Source: Oscillospiraceae bacterium
Lineage (GTDB): Bacteria; Bacillota; Clostridia; Oscillospirales; Acutalibacteraceae
NCBI GenBank assembly: GCA_015066515.1
Contig: SVOH01000006.1
Span: 43,569-107,568 of the forward strand
Direction: 5' to 3'
Length of the DNA: 64,000 nucleotides
Shown here: piece after piece, positions 60,964 to 64,000 of the stretch
Layout of the letters: every line of letters starts with the position of its first letter
Position numbering within the stretch: position 1 is the first letter of the stretch
Notes under the pieces: generated by a model
What the model was told of the DNA's origin: nothing
Database searches by the model: none
What the model saw: only the letters and a program-made list of their open reading frames with translations
Translations under genes and position numbers: made by a program

Positions 60964-61644
60964 ATGTATAAGTATAATTTACACGTTCATTCGTCGGGTG
61001 GCAGTGCTTGCGGAGGCAGTACGGTTATGGAGATGATAAAGCGTCACAAGGAAGTCGGCTTTACGGGATTTGCTCTTACAAACCACTTTAGACACGGCAA
61101 CTCCGGTGTTGACCGCAATCTTTCTTGGAAAGAATACGTAACAGAATATTCAAGGTTTTATTACGATGCACTCGATGCCGCACAAAAGCTTGATTTTGAT
61201 TTATTGTTTGGTGTTGAGGAAACCTATGACTGTGGCAAAGAATTTTTGCTTTACGGTATAAATCCCGAAACACTTATTGAGCATCCGGAACTTCGAGATT
61301 TTGGTATAGAAAATTGGTCAAAGCTTGCTCGAGAAATGGACGGCTTTATAGCCTATGCGCATCCGTTCAGAGCCGCAAGCTATATTCCCGATTCCACAAC
61401 AATACCTGACATTTCTTTTGTTGACGGTATTGAAATTTACAATATGGGTAATCCGCCCGAAATTAACGAACGCGCCCTTGAAACCTTTAAAGAGAGCGGT
61501 AAAATATTTATTGCAGGCGGTGATGTGCATAATGTACATTTCAATGACAGCTTCGGTATTAAAGTTAACGAGCGCATTAAAACAACCCAGCAACTAGCGC
61601 AAACGCTTAAAAACAGACAATTCGAACTGTATCTTAAAAAATAG
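60964..61644 (+). CDS. PHP-domain phosphoesterase
   Basis: A 226-residue PHP (polymerase and histidinol phosphatase) domain protein. Metal ligands are expected in NLHVHSSGG (HxH, about 6-8), TNHFRHG, GVEETYD, AYAHPFRA and GGDVHNVHF. The order fits stand-alone PHP hydrolases such as YciV/TrpH-type or histidinol phosphatase-like proteins. The reaction is phosphate ester or nucleotide hydrolysis; the substrate is unknown. GGGGTG precedes the ATG. Monocistronic with a terminator. Confidence 0.85.
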   Translation: MYKYNLHVHSSGGSACGGSTVMEMIKRHKEVGFTGFALTNHFRHGNSGVDRNLSWKEYVTEYSRFYYDALDAAQKLDFDLLFGVEETYDCGKEFLLYGINPETLIEHPELRDFGIENWSKLAREMDGFIAYAHPFRAASYIPDSTTIPDISFVDGIEIYNMGNPPEINERALETFKESGKIFIAGGDVHNVHFNDSFGIKVNERIKTTQQLAQTLKNRQFELYLKK

Positions 61645-61647
61645 CAA

Positions 61648-61675
61648 AAAAGACTTGGGGGTTCCCAAGTCTTTT
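61648..61675 (+). terminator. Terminator of the PHP gene
   Basis: AAAAGACTTGGG / CCCAAGTCTTTT with a 4-base loop and T-run. Confidence 0.85.
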
Positions 61676-61820
61676 AATTATGCATTGCTTTTTTTGTGTT
61701 TTTTATTATGTTCATCACCGTAGGCATTTAAAATTAATTTTCACAACAATTTATTCACTAAATTTCTATTGTTTTTTTACTTTTTTGGTGGTAAACTTTA
61801 CCTGTTAGGAGGGATAAATT

Positions 61821-62465
61821 GTGTTTGAGTATTATCGTGATTTTAATTTTAAAAATATAATCCACCCAAAATTTCGTCATCTGTTTTTGATTTTGTTCTG
61901 GCCTATGTATTTATCGCTTTTTATACTTACTGAAAAATATGTAACGCCGATATATGATATATACTGTCCGCTTGACGACCTTATTCCCTTTTGTGAATTT
62001 TTTGTAATTCCGTATGTTTTATGGTATGCATTACTTGCTTTTGTTTCTCTTTACACATTATTTTTTGATATACCGTCTTTTAAAAAGCTTTACTTGTTTT
62101 TAAGTATTACCTGTATTATTACCTTTTCAATTTATATCATATTTCCAAATATGCAAAATCTACGCCCCACGGAATTTGCGCGAGATAATATTTTTGTTGA
62201 TATAATGAAAAATCTTTACTCTATAGACACCAACACAAATGTATGTCCGTCAATTCACGTAATATTTTCACTTGGTATGCTTTTTGCTATGTGGAACTCA
62301 AAGCATTTTAGTTCTACATTATGCCGCATTATAGAGTTGATATTTGCTATTTCGATATGCCTAGCAACCGTATTTTTAAAACAGCACTCTGTAATAGATA
62401 TTTTTGTGGGCGCCGCACTATCAATTGTAGTTTGGTATTTTATAGCAAAAAACAAAAAAGCATAA
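61821..62465 (+). CDS. PAP2-superfamily membrane phosphatase
   Basis: A 214-residue membrane protein with five to six helices. PAP2 motif 2 appears as CPSIHVIFSLG (about 138-148) and motif 3 as FLKQHSVIDIFVGAA (about 186-200, with the H and D of the catalytic set). The first KxxxxxxRP motif may be represented by the NLRPTEFARDN region. Family members dephosphorylate lipid phosphates such as phosphatidate, phosphatidylglycerol phosphate or undecaprenyl pyrophosphate. The GTG start has GGAGGG upstream. Convergent with the LuxR-type regulator. Confidence 0.85.
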   Translation: MFEYYRDFNFKNIIHPKFRHLFLILFWPMYLSLFILTEKYVTPIYDIYCPLDDLIPFCEFFVIPYVLWYALLAFVSLYTLFFDIPSFKKLYLFLSITCIITFSIYIIFPNMQNLRPTEFARDNIFVDIMKNLYSIDTNTNVCPSIHVIFSLGMLFAMWNSKHFSSTLCRIIELIFAISICLATVFLKQHSVIDIFVGAALSIVVWYFIAKNKKA

Positions 62466-62468
62466 ACA

Positions 62469-62507
62469 AAAAGTCTTGCTAAAACGTAATGTTTTAGCAA
62501 GACTTTT
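62469..62507. terminator. Bidirectional terminator
   Basis: Perfect 17-bp stem AAAAGTCTTGCTAAAAC / GTTTTAGCAAGACTTTT with a 5-base loop. Confidence 0.85.
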
Positions 62508-62512
62508 AATTA

Positions 62513-63487
62513 TTAATCGGCTATGTACTTTGCAATCGCTTTTAGTTCTTTTCGAGAACTTACACCCAATTTACCGTAAATATTTTTGTTATGGTATTTA
62601 AGGGTGTTTTCTTTTATGTTCATTTCAGCAAGCACTTCTTTTGTACTTTTACCACACACATATAGATCATAAATCAATTTTTCGGTGTGGGTAAGCTCTA
62701 TAATTCCTCTATTAAATGCATCTAACACTTCTTTTTCGATTTGTGGCTCATATGCATTATTGGTTTTGTTTTCTTGCGTTTGTTGCATCAAGGCCTCTTG
62801 GCGCGCCAATTCTATACGGCGCTCGTTTTCCTGAATCATAACATAAAGGCCTATCAAAAACAGCTCGCTTATGATATACGAAACCGCCAAAAATTCAAAT
62901 TCTATTTTTACAAACTGTTCTATTGCCCACACACATATGTTTACAAATACGGCACCTAGTAGCATTACAGTTTGTGCCGCAGAGGCTATTTTCTTTTTTA
63001 CAGTAGCTTGTATTGCCGCAGTTATCATAGCAATAAAATAACCAAGCAAGTAAAACAAATAAATAATATGCCAGGGACCGTAGACCTTATCTAAAACAGT
63101 AATGCCGTTTTGTGTGATAAGTGACACCTCTTTATAATAAATATCAAGGTATCCCGGGCTTGCCGCTACAAAAAACACCACCGCACCCAAGCACACAAGC
63201 GGTATCCACAACCATTTTGGGTGATGTAAATCTGTTGCATTCAAAATTATAAGCAGCATTGAAATAGGTAAAAACACCGAACCCAAGTATGCTATGCGGT
63301 TGGCAAGCAATGCCTCGTCGAGTGTTTTGGATATCGACAGCGCAAAGTAGCCGACATTTACAACACAAATGCTTGAAAACAACACCCAAAACCACGCAAA
63401 CTTTTTCTTTATAAAAACACAATATGCCACAAGCATTAAAAGCGAACAAACAGCCGCCGCTATGTATACAATCGATATGCCCGACAT
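62513..63487 (-). CDS. Membrane-embedded LuxR-type regulator with 7TM sensor
   Basis: A 324-residue one-component regulator. The N-terminal 225 residues form seven helices resembling the N-terminal 7TM region of some histidine kinases (SILMAYCVFIKKKFAWFWVLFS-like start, SKTLDEALLANRIAYLGSVFLP, and YKEVSLITQNGITVLDKVYGP loop). The C-terminal LuxR helix-turn-helix is LTHTEKLIYDLYVCGKSTKEVLAEMNIKENTLKYHNKNIYGKLGVSSRKELKAIAKY (about 265-320). A DNA-binding domain tied to the membrane implies direct sensing of a lipid, peptide or small molecule. Tandem repeats upstream may be its sites. Confidence 0.87.
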   Translation of the reverse strand: MSGISIVYIAAAVCSLLMLVAYCVFIKKKFAWFWVLFSSICVVNVGYFALSISKTLDEALLANRIAYLGSVFLPISMLLIILNATDLHHPKWLWIPLVCLGAVVFFVAASPGYLDIYYKEVSLITQNGITVLDKVYGPWHIIYLFYLLGYFIAMITAAIQATVKKKIASAAQTVMLLGAVFVNICVWAIEQFVKIEFEFLAVSYIISELFLIGLYVMIQENERRIELARQEALMQQTQENKTNNAYEPQIEKEVLDAFNRGIIELTHTEKLIYDLYVCGKSTKEVLAEMNIKENTLKYHNKNIYGKLGVSSRKELKAIAKYIAD

Positions 63488-63512
63488 ACGTTCTCTCCCT
63501 TAAAATTCATAT

Positions 63513-63585
63513 TCCCACACTTTTTCCCACACTTTTGAGAAAAATGCGATAAATCTCCCACACTTTTCGCCTTTTGCCGTGTGGG
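63513..63585. promoter_or_regulatory. Repeat array TCCCACACTTTT upstream of the LuxR-type gene
   Basis: Three direct copies lie at 63513-63524, 63525-63536 and 63556-63567, and an inverted GTGTGGG at 63579-63585. They sit between the LuxR-type gene and the secreted-protein gene. A TTAATTATATA/TATATAATTAA dyad (63590-63614) and a CATAGTT/AACTATG dyad (63634-63660) follow. Confidence 0.6.
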
Positions 63586-63689
63586 GATTTTTAATTATAT
63601 ATATTATATAATTAAACTGTAAAGATTATAGCATAGTTTTTTCATTTGGTCAAGTAACTATGTTTAATACCCAACTGGGAGGAATAATT

Positions 63690-64000
63690 ATGAAAAAATT
63701 AAGCAAGATTTTAAGCGTGCTTTTAGCGCTTGTAATGGTGGTTGGTATGCTACCGATGACTGCGCTGACAGCGTTTGCAAGAACCATCACTCCGGTAGAA
63801 ACAGGCGGTGGAATGAATTTAAGGACTGATGCCACCGGAAAACTGCTTTGGGATCCGATTGCAGGCGCAACAGGTTACAGAATTGATGTTTGTGTGCATC
63901 CCGGCAATTCTGTTTTAATGACTGAGAGCGTCGGCGCTGATACCACGTCCTACGCGCTGTACGCAGAATTGGATGACCGGACCTTTGATAACGGTGATTA
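63690..64000 (+). CDS. Secreted protein with FN3-like domain (5' part)
   Basis: The frame is open to the window end. GGGAGGAATAATT precedes the ATG. The product begins with a signal peptide, MKKLSKILSVLLALVMVVGM plus LPMTALTAFA, probably cleaved after ALTAFA. A segment with LLWDPIAGATGYRIDVCVHPGN follows, typical of the first strands of a fibronectin type III domain. 103 codons are visible. Codon choice (ctg, ccg, cgg, gcg) is richer in GC than neighbouring genes. Probably a surface or exported protein; full identity needs the rest of the gene. Confidence 0.8.
   Translation, partial: MKKLSKILSVLLALVMVVGMLPMTALTAFARTITPVETGGGMNLRTDATGKLLWDPIAGATGYRIDVCVHPGNSVLMTESVGADTTSYALYAELDDRTFDNGD

Overview
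The window is chromosomal DNA from a low-GC Gram-positive anaerobe of the class Clostridia. It is probably an uncultured gut or rumen member of the Oscillospirales (Ruminococcaceae or Oscillospiraceae). The inference rests on the rnfCDGEAB gene order, consensus sigma-A promoters with strong Shine-Dalgarno sites, frequent TTG and GTG starts, a GGGtGRT protein paired with an Fe-S scaffold, very large surface proteins with CxxC-rich tails, and many glycoside-degrading genes. No species can be named from the sequence alone.

Layout. Positions 1-11.6 kb are mostly housekeeping: the tail of a type Ic aspartate aminotransferase, secD-secF, a metallophosphoesterase, ychF, a small membrane protein, alr, glpK, an alpha/beta hydrolase, an XRE regulator divergent from an unknown gene, and SOS-type dinB. 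From 11.6 to 17.6 kb, on the minus strand, lie a GntR-controlled ABC exporter and a zur-znuACB zinc uptake operon. The rnfCDGEAB operon with a DMT transporter (17.7-23.6 kb) and galE follow.

The stretch 24.8-29.1 kb is an accessory island. A tRNA-Arg(CCG) gene is followed by an IS3-family transposase and a two-gene ABC-ATPase/TOPRIM-like pair that resembles an anti-phage module. At the far side is a structured palindromic element carrying a second 19-bp copy of the tRNA 3' end. From 29.2 to 46.7 kb are carbohydrate genes (GH127, GH36-like, two Gfo/Idh oxidoreductases with a TIM-barrel isomerase, two GH130-like proteins), SulP and ClC transporters, a second GntR-ABC module, an AraC regulator and a DUF11 protein.

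The block 46.8-57.2 kb is unusual. It is bracketed by two direct copies of the 3' end of the GGGtGRT gene, one in the intact gene at 57201-58202 and one as a lone fragment at 46771-46863. Tyrosine-recombinase remnants and small acidic peptides sit at both ends. Inside are a 1661-residue secreted repeat protein, a secreted purple-acid-phosphatase-like enzyme, a YibE/F protein and an AraC regulator. It looks like an old integrated element that uses the 3' end of that gene as its attachment site.

Positions 57.2-64 kb carry the GGGtGRT/Fe-S scaffold pair, a MATE exporter, a tiny SOS-box-controlled membrane protein, a PHP-domain protein, a PAP2 phosphatase, a seven-helix LuxR-type regulator and the start of a secreted protein that runs off the end.

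The candidates most worth follow-up are the ATPase/TOPRIM pair in the tRNA island, the element bracketed by the GGGtGRT 3' ends, and the SOS-controlled microprotein, which may be a division inhibitor. All database-level statements here are from memory of protein families; no searches were run.
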